NCBI GenBank assembly: GCA_963977675.1
Contig: CAXBPY010000010.1
Span: 1-63,769 of the forward strand
DNA length: 63,769 bases
From: CAXBPY01 sp003455275
GTDB taxonomy: Bacteria > Bacteroidota > Bacteroidia > Chitinophagales > UBA10324
Reading direction: 5' to 3'
Shown: one piece after another, positions 1 to 8,406 of the stretch
Position numbering within the stretch: the stretch's first letter is position 1
Layout of the letters: every line of letters begins with the position of its first letter
The notes under the pieces: model-generated
Told to the model about the DNA's origin: nothing
Seen by the model: only the letters and a program-made list of their open reading frames with translations
The model's database searches: none
Made by a program: the position numbers and the translations under genes

Positions 1-256
1 CCTGATTCGCACTTGATGCAGCAGCAGGTGCAGGAGCAGGAGCCGCCGCAGCTACAGGTGCCGCGACAGCGGGAGCCGGAGCCGCCACTACGGGAGCGGC
101 AACAGGTGCAGCTACCGGTGCATACTGGACCATTTGTCCTTCACCCCGGTCGTGTGTACGAACTGTGAGTTTGAAGTTCTCCATTTCGATAGTCACCTCG
201 GCGAGGTTCAGTTTCTTCGCCTGTTTCATCAGTTCATAAATCTCTCGTTGCCTCAT
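1..256 (-). CDS. accB: Biotin carboxyl carrier protein of acetyl-CoA carboxylase, N-terminal part (cut by window edge)
   Basis: The first 85 codons are present. AccB carries the biotin that shuttles carboxyl groups in the first step of fatty-acid synthesis, in the cytosol. Visible are a short N-terminal segment (MRQREIYELMKQAKKLNLAE) with the usual start of the family, then a long Ala/Pro linker; the biotinyl domain lies outside the window. The ATG at 256 is fixed by an in-frame TAA two codons upstream. It lies downstream of efp on the same strand, the common efp-accB order in Bacteroidota, where accC usually follows. Identity rests on the N-terminus, the linker and this context. Confidence 0.85.
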   Translation of the reverse strand, partial: MRQREIYELMKQAKKLNLAEVTIEMENFKLTVRTHDRGEGQMVQYAPVAAPVAAPVVAAPAPAVAAPVAAAAPAPAPAAASSANQ

Positions 257-282
257 AAATTAGTTTCGTGTTTGTGGTTTAG

Positions 283-315
283 AGTTTCAAGTTTCATATT
301 CCAAGTTTCAAGTTG
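283..315. repeat. Short word-like degenerate repeat (gtttcaa words)
   Basis: Three to four imperfect copies of a word like agtttcaa lie in the efp-accB spacer. It is one of several such clusters in the window, each with its own word. No coding potential. Confidence 0.5.
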
Positions 316-373
316 TGCTTGTCTCAGAATTTTAGATTGTTTTGGTCAGCGCAAAATAAGAAGTGATTGAGAA

Positions 374-393
374 ATGAAAATGGAAATTTTCAT
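374..393 (-). terminator. Small hairpin just after efp
   Basis: A perfect 8-bp inverted repeat (ATGAAAAT / ATTTTCAT, 4-nt loop) touches the efp stop codon. It is AT-only and has no long T tract, so it may be a weak terminator or processing hairpin between efp and accB. Confidence 0.3.
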
Positions 394-968
394 TAGCCCT
401 TGTAAGCCATCACACGCTCAACATAACTTTTGTTTCGAGTATCTACCTTCACCTTTATTCCGGGTTCTACAAAAAGAGGTACTTGTATAACAGCTCCCGT
501 TTCAAGGGTTGCAGCTTTCATTGGAGAGTTTGCTGTGTCACCCTTCACACCAGGTTCAGAGTAAGTAATTTCAAGAATTACAAATGCAGGCAATTCACAG
601 TTGAGCACTCTTTCCGTATCAGCATGAAACATAATTTCTACCTCCTGTCCTTCTTTCAAAAACTCATGACCATCCACCATATCTTCTGCTATCGTAATTT
701 GTTCAAAAGTGTTTTGGTCCATGAAATTGTAACCGGTTTCATCTTTATAAAGGTACTGATGCTTGCGGCGTTCGATGCTAACCGGGAAAATATTTTCACC
801 GCTGTTGAAGGTATTGTCCACCACCTTCCCGCTGGTTAAGCTTTTGAGTTTGGTGCGAACAAATGCTCCGCCTTTTCCTGGTTTTACATGCTGGAAATCT
901 ACGATTGTCCAGAGATCGTTGTTTAGTTCAATTGCAAGTCCTTTTTTGATGTCTGATGTATTTGCCAT
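393..968 (-). CDS. efp: Elongation factor P
   Basis: EF-P (191 aa, close to the usual 185-188) binds the ribosome near the E site and relieves stalling at polyproline stretches. The N-terminal KOW-like domain holds the modification loop, HVKPGKGGAF, with the target lysine at about residue 32; two OB-like domains follow, ending in the conserved C-terminal region with PGIKVKVDTR. A lysine rather than arginine at the loop tip argues against the rhamnosylated subclass. Which enzyme modifies it, if any, is not visible: no epmA or epmB homologue is in the window. It is transcribed toward accB, 137 nt downstream. Confidence 0.97.
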   Translation of the reverse strand: MANTSDIKKGLAIELNNDLWTIVDFQHVKPGKGGAFVRTKLKSLTSGKVVDNTFNSGENIFPVSIERRKHQYLYKDETGYNFMDQNTFEQITIAEDMVDGHEFLKEGQEVEIMFHADTERVLNCELPAFVILEITYSEPGVKGDTANSPMKAATLETGAVIQVPLFVEPGIKVKVDTRNKSYVERVMAYKG

Positions 969-971
969 TAC

Positions 972-1007
972 TGGATTTTAGAATTTAGATTTTTGATTTT
1001 CGATTGC
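972..1007. repeat. Short word-like degenerate repeat (attttaga/gattttt words)
   Basis: Four or five imperfect words of the form gattttaga, gaatttaga, tttttga, gattttcga lie directly upstream of the efp start codon. They resemble other word clusters in leaders of this window. Confidence 0.45.
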
Positions 1008-1116
1008 TTGACAATTTCAGATTCTGCTAACTCTGAACTGAATACTGTCAACCGTTTAGGAGGGGCGCCAAAAATATTCAGTTTTGCTTATGAAAGAAGC
1101 GGAGAGCATGCTTTAC

Positions 1117-1587
1117 TCATTCATAAAGTAAGGGCTTCAATGTTATAATTCCGTTTACACAAATTGGTGAATAATATTTTTTGTCTCCATCAGAAACGAA
1201 AGCCCGAAGAATTGCTTCGCACGAATTATTGCCTGGCGGAGCAACTTTCACCGGCATTTGAAGGTTTTGCTTAGGTGTGCCTGGATGATTTGCAGGAAAA
1301 AAAACTTTTGCACTTACAATCAGCGTGTCAGGACTCTCAGGATTAAAATTTTTTCTGGCTTCAAGGCGATAACCCGAGACCCACACCGAATCAAATTCAA
1401 AAATTGTGTCATTCATTGGCAGATAGAAATCATATTCAGTTCCACTGCCGGCGCCAATTGCTCCGCCTACCCATCGTTGCGATGTGGCGCGAAGAACAGT
1501 CGGGTTAACTTGTTTTGAATTATCTGAATTGCGAGAACATTTGCTTGCGTGTGCAATTGCAAGAACAACTAATAAATATTTTATCAT
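1117..1587 (-). CDS. Hypothetical secreted protein coupled to holA
   Basis: This 156-aa protein is not recognised. It begins with a short hydrophobic segment (MIKYLLVVLAIAHASKCSRN). The Cys at 17 could be lipidated, but Lys at position -1 is a poor lipobox, so a periplasmic form is also possible. The mature part is polar, with a mixed beta-like pattern and two later cysteines. Its ATG overlaps the holA stop (TAATG), so it is very likely translated by coupling as the last gene of the amn-holA operon. Nothing in the sequence links its function to replication. Confidence 0.7.
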   Translation of the reverse strand: MIKYLLVVLAIAHASKCSRNSDNSKQVNPTVLRATSQRWVGGAIGAGSGTEYDFYLPMNDTIFEFDSVWVSGYRLEARKNFNPESPDTLIVSAKVFFPANHPGTPKQNLQMPVKVAPPGNNSCEAILRAFVSDGDKKYYSPICVNGIITLKPLLYE

Positions 1588-2597
1588 TAATGAAGAATTT
1601 TATAAATCAATTCTCGAAGCAATTCGCCTGAGTCATTGTTTGCAATATTCACCCCTTTCGATTTCAAATCGTACTCGCTTATAGTTTGTAATACATATTC
1701 CACTTTTGGAAGAGGAAAATTTCTCATGGCTGTTAAATATTCACCAGCAAAGTATGGGCTCACACCAATAGCCTGGGCAACCGCATTTTTATCAGTGGCC
1801 CGTGAAACATGAGCCACATATATTTTTTGAAAATAAGAGAACATTGTTCCAAGCGTCATCACCATTGGATTTGCCTTCTGATTTGACCCGAAATATTGAA
1901 TAATGCGGTTCGCCTTCAGCACATTCTTTTCGCCTAAAGCGCGGTTCAGTTCAAAGGAATTGTATTCGCGATTCATTCCAATGTTTGAAGAGATATCATT
2001 TGCATCAATTGTTTTTCCTTCAGGAATGTTGATCAATAGTTTTTTTAATTCAGATGCAATCCGGCTCAGATCATTTCCGATAAATTCTGCAAGAAGCATG
2101 GCAGCTTCTTCGGTGAGTTTTAGTTTTTCTTCATGAGCGTATCTTAAAATCCAATCGGGCAATTCGCTTTCATAAATTTTTTTTGAAACCAAATGAACCG
2201 TATGCTCAGTTATCATCTTGCCGAACCGGGTTCGCTTATCAATGCTCTTGTACTTATGACAAATTACCAGAATGGTTGTCTTTAGTGGTTTCTGAAGGTA
2301 GTGTTCCATTGGTTCCCATGCATCAGCACGAATGCTTTGCGCTTCCTTAACAATAATCACCTGATAATTTCCAAGCATGGGATAACCGGAGGCAAGCTCA
2401 CGGATTTGAAGCGGTGTAACATCCTTCCCATAAATCACATGCTGATTAAAACTTTTTTCTGAATCGCTCAACGCATGATCTTCAATGTAGCTGCTTAGTA
2501 AATCGATATAATATGGTTCATCGCCTTCTAAAAAATAGATGGGATGAAAAATTTTGCTCTTGATTTCTTTGAGTGTCGAGGCAAAATCCTTTTTCAT
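1587..2597 (-). CDS. holA: DNA polymerase III subunit delta
   Basis: Delta opens the beta sliding clamp as part of the clamp-loader complex. The 336-aa product shows the family start (HPIYFLEGDEPYYIDLLSSY), the segment YPMLGNYQVIIVKEAQ corresponding to the degenerate AAA+ core, and the C-terminal helical collar with the ISSNIG and SPYFAGEY regions. I use the ATG at 2597, which shares its A with the amn stop (TGATG); a TTG one codon upstream is less likely. The gene is central in a coupled amn-holA-secreted protein unit. Confidence 0.93.
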   Translation of the reverse strand: MKKDFASTLKEIKSKIFHPIYFLEGDEPYYIDLLSSYIEDHALSDSEKSFNQHVIYGKDVTPLQIRELASGYPMLGNYQVIIVKEAQSIRADAWEPMEHYLQKPLKTTILVICHKYKSIDKRTRFGKMITEHTVHLVSKKIYESELPDWILRYAHEEKLKLTEEAAMLLAEFIGNDLSRIASELKKLLINIPEGKTIDANDISSNIGMNREYNSFELNRALGEKNVLKANRIIQYFGSNQKANPMVMTLGTMFSYFQKIYVAHVSRATDKNAVAQAIGVSPYFAGEYLTAMRNFPLPKVEYVLQTISEYDLKSKGVNIANNDSGELLRELIYKILH

Positions 2598-3367
2598 CAA
2601 AAGTGAAGATGTTTTACTGTGTGCCCGTTGTTTATGAGTTGCTTGAGCGATTCAATCCCAATTCGCAGATGTGTATCCACAAAATTTTCAGTGACAGATT
2701 TATCACTGCTCTCTGTTTTCACACCTTCGGGAATCATGGGTTGATCCGTTACAAGCAGAAGTGCTCCGCTAGGAATTTTATTTTGAAAAGCAGTAATGAA
2801 AATTGTTGCTGTTTCCATTTCAATACCCATTACGCGGATTTTCTGCAAATATTTTTTGAAATTATCATCAAACTCCCACACTCTTCGATTGGTGCTATAA
2901 ACTGTGCCGGTCCAGTAATCCATCTTATGATCACGGATGGTTGTGCTGATTGCTTTTTGAAGCGCAAAAGACGGGAGCGCCGGAACTTCAGGTGGAAAAT
3001 AATCATTCGAGGTTCCTTCGCCACGAATGGCGGCAATTGGCAAAATCAAATCGCCTAGTTTGTTTTTCTTTTTCAGTCCACCGCATTTTCCAAGAAACAA
3101 AACAGCCTTTGGAGAAATTGCGCTGAGCAAATCAATAACTGTTGCTGCATTTGGGCTGCCCATTCCGAAATTAATAATCGTTATGCCTCCGGCGGTTGCA
3201 TTAGGCATCGGTTTGTTTTTTCCATTCACAGGTACATTATTCCACTGAGCAAACAGTTCTACATACATATTGAAATTAGTGAGCAAAATATATTTACCAA
3301 ACTCGTTAAGGGAAGTTCCGGTGTAGCGCGGAAGCCAGTTGTCAACTATTTCTTTTTTTGTTTTCAT
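2597..3367 (-). CDS. amn: AMP nucleosidase (short form)
   Basis: AMP nucleosidase splits AMP into adenine and ribose 5-phosphate and helps set the purine nucleotide pool. The 256-aa protein has the nucleoside phosphorylase fold: TIINFGMGSPNAATVIDLL near residue 65, LFLGKCGGLKKKNKLGDLI near 90, and the base/ribose-binding segment GIEMETATIF near 180. Length matches the short Bacteroidota form, which lacks the N-terminal regulatory domain of the enterobacterial enzyme. It is first in the amn-holA operon. A related purine nucleosidase or uridine phosphorylase-like activity cannot be excluded from sequence alone. Confidence 0.88.
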   Translation of the reverse strand: MKTKKEIVDNWLPRYTGTSLNEFGKYILLTNFNMYVELFAQWNNVPVNGKNKPMPNATAGGITIINFGMGSPNAATVIDLLSAISPKAVLFLGKCGGLKKKNKLGDLILPIAAIRGEGTSNDYFPPEVPALPSFALQKAISTTIRDHKMDYWTGTVYSTNRRVWEFDDNFKKYLQKIRVMGIEMETATIFITAFQNKIPSGALLLVTDQPMIPEGVKTESSDKSVTENFVDTHLRIGIESLKQLINNGHTVKHLHF

Positions 3368-3554
3368 CTTCCTAAAATATTTTTCAAATGTAACTAAAGT
3401 GCTTCTTGACTAAAATGAGATTATCATAGATATAAAAAATTTATCAAAAAAAACCAGATCAAACCTTTGCTCAAATCTATAGAGTAATAATCCTTCCATT
3501 TATGTTTGATCATATGAAATTTATTTTCTATTCCTTTGCATTTTCCAATTTACA

Positions 3555-3725
3555 ATGGACGAACAGACCTATAAACGGTGTTCAAAATGTGGTCAGGAAA
3601 TTCTTAAAACCGCAACTCGCTGCAATTTTTGTAACGCAAGACAACCAAGATCCTATCTTCAATTAATAGTGCTCCTAATCATATTAGCACTAATTGCATT
3701 TATTTTTTTGCGTGGCAATTCCTGA
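3555..3725 (+). CDS. Small zinc-ribbon membrane protein
   Basis: A 56-aa reading frame encodes two CxxC knuckles (C9/C12 and C23/C26) followed by one hydrophobic helix at about residues 35-52 and a short polar tail. This is the layout of small zinc-ribbon proteins tethered to the membrane, with the ribbon probably on the cytosolic side. The non-random placing of the four cysteines and the clean helix make a real gene likely despite its size. It stands alone between the amn operon and a DUF6580-like gene, flanked by AT-rich DNA. Function unknown. Confidence 0.7.
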   Translation: MDEQTYKRCSKCGQEILKTATRCNFCNARQPRSYLQLIVLLIILALIAFIFLRGNS

Positions 3726-3959
3726 TATTTTTTTGTTCAAATTTTTTTGATCATAAAAAAAAGAGCGCAATCAATTGAGCTGACTCCTAAAAATATCCTC
3801 AGATTAATAAATCAGATCAATAATCTAACCGGAAGAAATTTACTTCAACAGAGATCCTGCTTTTAATTAATCATCTTGTCTTATAACAATAGTTGAGACA
3901 CTGAATGATTTTCAAGATTGAAAAAGAAGAAGGTTCTTTTGAAATCGAGCCGAAAAACA
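3726..3959. other. AT-rich intergenic stretch
   Basis: These 234 bases are strongly AT-rich, with runs of A and T. I see no convincing gene, RNA or terminator in them. Confidence 0.5.
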
Positions 3960-4511
3960 TTAGTTATTTTTTGCCGCAATAAGAGCCCCTGTGCGGTATT
4001 TAAGAAAAGAATACCCACCGAATAAAACTGCACAGAAAAATAAATCACCTGCAACAGTATTGCCGAAGAATGGAATGCCAGCTGTATAACACGCCAGCAG
4101 CCCGCTGAAATTTTGAGTGTAGGTTGGATTTTGAAACCATACAAATCCATTAGTGATAATAAAAAAGATTACAGAAGATGCCAGCGAAGCACCTATGATT
4201 CTTATTATGTTTTGTTTTTTCTCTAACCAGATTCCAATGCCTGTAATAAGAGCGATAGAACCATACACAGCAAAAACGCCGCTATGCAGCCCAAGGGCAA
4301 GATCAGTAAAAAAAAGTGTGATGATTGGTAAGGCAAATGCAAGTTTTTTATCTCGCAGGTTAGCACCTGCAAACAAACCCATTGCAGCTATAGGCGTAAA
4401 ATTAAAAAGTGGAAGAGAGGTATGATAAGCAAGATAATTGGTAAGCAAGCGGCAGAATCCTGCCATCACTATCATGAGAACAATCACTACAAGCTTATAA
4501 TAGTTTTTCAT
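3960..4511 (-). CDS. DUF6580-like multi-pass membrane protein
   Basis: The product (about 183 aa from the ATG at 4511) is a compact integral membrane protein with about five hydrophobic segments. The motif LFNFTPIAAMGLFAGANLRD, followed by LPIITLFFTDLALGLH, is typical of the DUF6580 family, which resembles small-molecule uptake S components. A longer frame starting at 4604 adds a polar segment that looks like untranslated leader, so I prefer the internal start at MKNYYKL. No substrate can be assigned, and no vitamin riboswitch consensus was recognised upstream. Confidence 0.75.
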   Translation of the reverse strand: MKNYYKLVVIVLMIVMAGFCRLLTNYLAYHTSLPLFNFTPIAAMGLFAGANLRDKKLAFALPIITLFFTDLALGLHSGVFAVYGSIALITGIGIWLEKKQNIIRIIGASLASSVIFFIITNGFVWFQNPTYTQNFSGLLACYTAGIPFFGNTVAGDLFFCAVLFGGYSFLKYRTGALIAAKNN

Positions 4512-4711
4512 CTGTGTATTTTTTTTTCTGCGGGCTAATGTAATTCGTTCAACGCTACTTTGGGTGATTAACACTTTGGATACAATCAATGTAATATTCA
4601 GCATTAAAAAAATTTTTCTACGAATCAGTTTCCCTCCTGATGAAGAATCTGTTCAGCCAGGAATTTTCTTTTCAAAAAATTGATTGCGCTATTAAATAGG
4701 AAAATTTCCAA

Positions 4712-5662
4712 TCACTGAAAAAGGGAATCAACAAACTCGGCCTTGTTAAAAACCTGCAGTTGGTCAATCTTTTCTCCAACACCAATATATTTTACCGGGA
4801 TTTTAAACTGATCAGCAATACCGATCACTACCCCTCCTTTTGCTGTACCATCAAGTTTTGTAAGTGCAATTGCTGTTACTTCTGTAGCGAGGGTAAATTG
4901 TTTTGCCTGTTCAATTGCATTTTGTCCGGTGCTTGCATCGAGCACTAACAAAACTTCATGCGGTGCTTCGGGAATAACTTTTTGCATCACCCGTTTGATC
5001 TTACTCAGCTCGTTCATCAGATTGATTTTGTTATGCAGTCTGCCTGCTGTATCAATGATGATAACATCTGCACCGGTATTTTTTCCTTCGACAACAGAAT
5101 CATAAGCAACCGCTGCAGGATCAGAACCCTGAACCTGTTTTACAATTGGAACCTGAACACGCTCAGCCCATATACCTAATTGCTCTATTGCCGCCGCGCG
5201 AAATGTATCGGCAGCTCCAAGCAAAACTTTTTTTCCTTTTGATTTTAACTGGTTAGCAAGTTTTCCAATGGTTGTTGTTTTTCCTACACCGTTTACACCT
5301 ACCACCATAATCACATGCGGCGGTGATTTTATTCCATCGGTGAAGTCAGACAAATCTTTTGTATTGTTCTCGCTTAAAAGTGCAACTACCTCCTCGCGAA
5401 GAATTTTATTCAATTCACCAGTCCCTAAATATTTGTCACGAGATACACGCGCTTCGAGTCGCGAAATAATTTTCACAGTTGTACTAACCCCCACATCTCC
5501 GCTCACCAATGCTTCTTCAATATCATCGAGAACTTCGTCATCCACTTTTGATTTCCCCGCAACAGCTTTTGTCAATTTGCTGAAAAATCCTTCCCGCGTT
5601 TTCTGTAAACCCTGTGTGAGGTCTTCTTTTTTTTCTTTAGTAAAGAATGATAACAATCCCAT
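4712..5662 (-). CDS. ftsY: Signal recognition particle receptor FtsY
   Basis: FtsY is the membrane-associated GTPase that receives SRP-ribosome complexes for co-translational insertion of inner-membrane proteins. The 316-aa form has a short acidic N-domain, without the long A domain of E. coli. The GTPase motifs are all present: GVNGVGKTTT (K128), DTFRAAA near 152, DTAGR near 204, TKLDGTAKGG near 268. It is last in the conserved rpmB-rpmG-DUF4295-ftsY cluster of Bacteroidota, 71 nt after DUF4295. Confidence 0.97.
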   Translation of the reverse strand: MGLLSFFTKEKKEDLTQGLQKTREGFFSKLTKAVAGKSKVDDEVLDDIEEALVSGDVGVSTTVKIISRLEARVSRDKYLGTGELNKILREEVVALLSENNTKDLSDFTDGIKSPPHVIMVVGVNGVGKTTTIGKLANQLKSKGKKVLLGAADTFRAAAIEQLGIWAERVQVPIVKQVQGSDPAAVAYDSVVEGKNTGADVIIIDTAGRLHNKINLMNELSKIKRVMQKVIPEAPHEVLLVLDASTGQNAIEQAKQFTLATEVTAIALTKLDGTAKGGVVIGIADQFKIPVKYIGVGEKIDQLQVFNKAEFVDSLFQ

Positions 5663-5733
5663 TTTTTTCAGAATAAAAAAAGCTCCTCCCTCCGAAGAAA
5701 GAGAAGCTTTCGATTTGTTTATAGAGTATTCAA

Positions 5734-5919
5734 TTATTTTCCTGCGAGATATTCCTTCACCTTGTCCTTGTGAATCATTTTTTCTTTAAATACATATGCA
5801 CCTGTTACTTCTGAGCGTTCAGAAACAATCACTCGCACATATGCTTTAGAAGCCGCACTCTGAGCAGCATCTTTTTGTGTCTTCGCGTTCTTAGAGGTTT
5901 TACCTGCGTCTTTAGCCAT
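5734..5919 (-). CDS. DUF4295 family small basic protein
   Basis: A 61-aa Lys/Ala-rich protein (MAKDAGKTSKNAKTQKDAAQ at the N-terminus) of the DUF4295 family, which occurs almost only in Bacteroidota and always near rpmG/rpmB and ftsY. The basic N-terminus and the position 8 nt after rpmG suggest a ribosome-associated role, but this is inference. The C-terminal half is more ordered, with alternating beta-like residues. Confidence 0.9.
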   Translation of the reverse strand: MAKDAGKTSKNAKTQKDAAQSAASKAYVRVIVSERSEVTGAYVFKEKMIHKDKVKEYLAGK

Positions 5920-5927
5920 TGTAGTTA

Positions 5928-6110
5928 TTATTTAATTTCTTTATGAAGAGTCATGCGCTTTAGTATCGGATTGAATTTTTTCAGTTCAATTCTTTCAGGC
6001 GTATTTTTTTTATTCTTGGTGGTTACATAGCGTGATGTTCCGGGCATACCACTGGTTTTATGCTCAGTGCACTCTAGTATAACCTGTATTCTGTTTTCTT
6101 TCTTTGCCAT
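5928..6110 (-). CDS. rpmG: 50S ribosomal protein L33
   Basis: L33 (60 aa) is a small protein of the large ribosomal subunit. The signature TTKNKKNTPERIELKKFNP is clear. Only one cysteine remains (LECTEHK), so the four zinc-binding cysteines of the C+ form are absent and this is the zinc-independent C- type. It sits between rpmB (33 nt upstream) and DUF4295 (8 nt downstream). Confidence 0.97.
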   Translation of the reverse strand: MAKKENRIQVILECTEHKTSGMPGTSRYVTTKNKKNTPERIELKKFNPILKRMTLHKEIK

Positions 6111-6143
6111 TATCGATTAGTTATTTTCTTTATACAATCATTA

Positions 6144-6386
6144 TTAATAAGCCACCTTCTGTCCTTTAGCTTCCAATTCTTTTAGCACAGAGTAAAGTCC
6201 GTTTTTATTTATTGTGCGGATAGCTGAAGTTGAAACTTTAAGTGTAATCCACTTTCCTTCTTCAGCAAGGAAAAACCTTTTCTTCTGAAGGTTTACTTTA
6301 AACTGACGCTTGGTTTTAATGTTGGAGTGAGAAACTGAATGACCAGAGCGAGTTTTCTTTCCAGTAATCTGACAAATACGAGCCAT
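6144..6386 (-). CDS. rpmB: 50S ribosomal protein L28
   Basis: L28 (80 aa) is a large-subunit protein. The N-terminus MARICQITGKKTRSGHSVSH and the block KRQFKVNLQKKRFF are diagnostic. It is the first gene of the rpmB-rpmG-DUF4295-ftsY unit, with a leader of over 100 nt before the divergent sppA in which I could not fix a promoter. Confidence 0.97.
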   Translation of the reverse strand: MARICQITGKKTRSGHSVSHSNIKTKRQFKVNLQKKRFFLAEEGKWITLKVSTSAIRTINKNGLYSVLKELEAKGQKVAY

Positions 6387-6564
6387 CGAATTGATTTTTA
6401 TTTTGGGGGCACAAAAAACGGTTATGAATTCCTTTTATGCAAGTCCCTTTGAAATTATTTTAAAGTAAAAATCGGGTCTAAAATGAATGCCTGGTTCCGT
6501 TCTTTTTCAAATAAACCATGCAAGCGATTGGTAATTGAAAGTTTGATTGATTATCGATTTCATG

Positions 6565-6592
6565 TTTGACTCAATCTTTAATCCTTTATTTG
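6565..6592 (+). promoter_or_regulatory. Possible promoter of sppA
   Basis: TTTG at 6565-6568 and TTTATTTG at 6585-6592 resemble the Bacteroidota -33/-7 pair (TTTG, TAnnTTTG), with a 16-nt spacer that is shorter than usual. The second element ends 29 nt before the sppA start. Confidence 0.3.
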
Positions 6593-6621
6593 CTGTCCTT
6601 AAAATTTTCAATTCATAAAAC

Positions 6622-8406
6622 ATGAAACAGTTTTTTAAATTCTTTTTTGCAAGTATGCTTGGGTTTATTGTCGGCTCCGTGGTTCTGATGTTTATCACCA
6701 TTGGAATATTTGCCGCAATAGTTTCTTCAGTTTCCACTCCTGAAAAAAAGGAGGCTTCAAGTAACAGTGTTCTCACGCTTTCGCTCAATTATGATATTAA
6801 AGAGCAAACTGTTTTTAACCCGATGGCAAACTTCAGTGTTTTCGGAGGGGTGGATTTAAGTCCGCAATTAGGGTTGAATGATATTTTAAAAAATATTAAG
6901 AAAGCAAAATCTGATTCGCATATACGCGGTATTTATATAGACGCAGGAACATTTGGAGGTGGAATTGCAACTGCAAAACAGATCCGCGATGCATTAATTG
7001 ATTTTAAGAAATCTAAAAAATTTATTGTCGCCTTTGCTGATGTATACTCTCAAAAAGGTTACTATCTCGCAAGTGTTGCCGACAAAATTTTCCTTAATCC
7101 GCTTGGTGCTGTGGAATGGAAAGGATTGGGAGCACAGATTATGTTCTTCAAAGGATTGATGGAAAAAATTGGAGTTGAGGCACAGGTTTTTTATGATGGA
7201 AGATTTAAAACAGCTACTGAACCATTTCGCTATGACAAGATGAGTGGAAACAACCGCCTGATGACTCGTCAACTTCTGAATAGCATTCAGCATACATATG
7301 TAAATGAAATAAGTGTTTCAAGAAATATTGATACCACAATGCTTTATCGTATTGCTGACAGCATGCTGATTCGTAATGCATGGACAGCTAAGAGTTATGG
7401 TTTTGTAGATGAAATCGGATATAGTGATGCCGCGAAAAATTATATCAACTCTAAACTGAATAATGGTAAGGACAAGAAAATAAATTTCATCTCAATGGCT
7501 GATTACAAACGCACACCCGACGGCGATAAATATTCTCTCGATCAGGATAAGATTGCGGTTGTATATGCGCAAGGCGATATTGTAGATGGTAACGGAGATA
7601 AAGACAATATTGGAGGCGACAAACTCGCTCATCTTTTTGAAAAACTCAGAAGAGATGATAAGATCAAAGCCATTGTGTTTCGCGTGAACTCTCCCGGCGG
7701 AAGTGCGGTAGCTTCAGATGTTATATGGCGAGAAGTAAGCCTCACTAATGAAGTAAAACCTGTAGTGGTTTCCATGGGAGATTATGCAGCAAGCGGAGGG
7801 TATTTTATTTCTTGTAATGCAAGTAAAATTGTAGCTCAACCAAACACTCTTACCGGAAGCATCGGCGTATTCGGAATTATTCCATGCACACAAAAATTAT
7901 TTAATGAAAAATTGGGCATCACTTTCGACACAGTGGGTACAGGCCATTTTTCAGACTTTGGCAACTTAACTCGCCCGGTTTCAAAAGAAGAGGGAATAAT
8001 TATTCAGAATGAAATTGACAGCATGTATGCAACTTTTAAAAAGCGTGTTTATACCGGAAGAAAACTTGATCCTGTTGTTGTTGATTCAATTGCACAGGGC
8101 AGAGTATGGACCGGCACGCAAGCAATGGCAAATGGATTAGTTGATACATTGGGTGGAATAGATGACGCTATTAGAATTGCGGCCGACCTTATTCATAGTA
8201 AGAATTACAAAACCACCGAATTTCCTGAGCAGGATGAAAAATGGTTTGACATATTAAGCGCACTTGATGACAAGAAGGATGAAGAAATTCAGATGCAGTT
8301 AAAAAATAACCTGGGAGAGTTTTATTCTGTGTTTGAACAAGTGAAAACTATAAGTGAACTCAAGGGAGTTCAGATGCGCCTTCCATACTTAATGGAGATT
8401 GAATAA
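6622..8406 (+). CDS. sppA: Signal peptide peptidase SppA, long (67K) type
   Basis: SppA is an inner-membrane serine protease that degrades cleaved signal peptides from the periplasmic side. The 594-aa protein has one N-terminal membrane helix (about 12-34) and two tandem S49 domains. The catalytic Lys is expected in GRFKTATEPF (K196) of the first domain, and the Ser in GDYAASGGYF (S391) of the second, as in the E. coli Lys/Ser dyad. SPGGSAVASD near 358 and LTGSIGVFG near 410 are further family blocks. It ends next to the aroE stop, which is transcribed convergently. Confidence 0.95.
   Translation: MKQFFKFFFASMLGFIVGSVVLMFITIGIFAAIVSSVSTPEKKEASSNSVLTLSLNYDIKEQTVFNPMANFSVFGGVDLSPQLGLNDILKNIKKAKSDSHIRGIYIDAGTFGGGIATAKQIRDALIDFKKSKKFIVAFADVYSQKGYYLASVADKIFLNPLGAVEWKGLGAQIMFFKGLMEKIGVEAQVFYDGRFKTATEPFRYDKMSGNNRLMTRQLLNSIQHTYVNEISVSRNIDTTMLYRIADSMLIRNAWTAKSYGFVDEIGYSDAAKNYINSKLNNGKDKKINFISMADYKRTPDGDKYSLDQDKIAVVYAQGDIVDGNGDKDNIGGDKLAHLFEKLRRDDKIKAIVFRVNSPGGSAVASDVIWREVSLTNEVKPVVVSMGDYAASGGYFISCNASKIVAQPNTLTGSIGVFGIIPCTQKLFNEKLGITFDTVGTGHFSDFGNLTRPVSKEEGIIIQNEIDSMYATFKKRVYTGRKLDPVVVDSIAQGRVWTGTQAMANGLVDTLGGIDDAIRIAADLIHSKNYKTTEFPEQDEKWFDILSALDDKKDEEIQMQLKNNLGEFYSVFEQVKTISELKGVQMRLPYLMEIE

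Noticed and set aside
20..130. Repetitive GC-rich stretch at the left end taken as a DNA repeat
   Set aside because: It encodes the Ala/Pro linker of AccB, where simple codon repetition is expected.
483..839. 118-aa frame on the plus strand
   Set aside because: Antisense shadow of efp, with no domain features.
4512..4711. Cobalamin or other vitamin riboswitch before the DUF6580-like gene
   Set aside because: A few partial matches to purine-rich motifs, but no box or stem arrangement of a known class.
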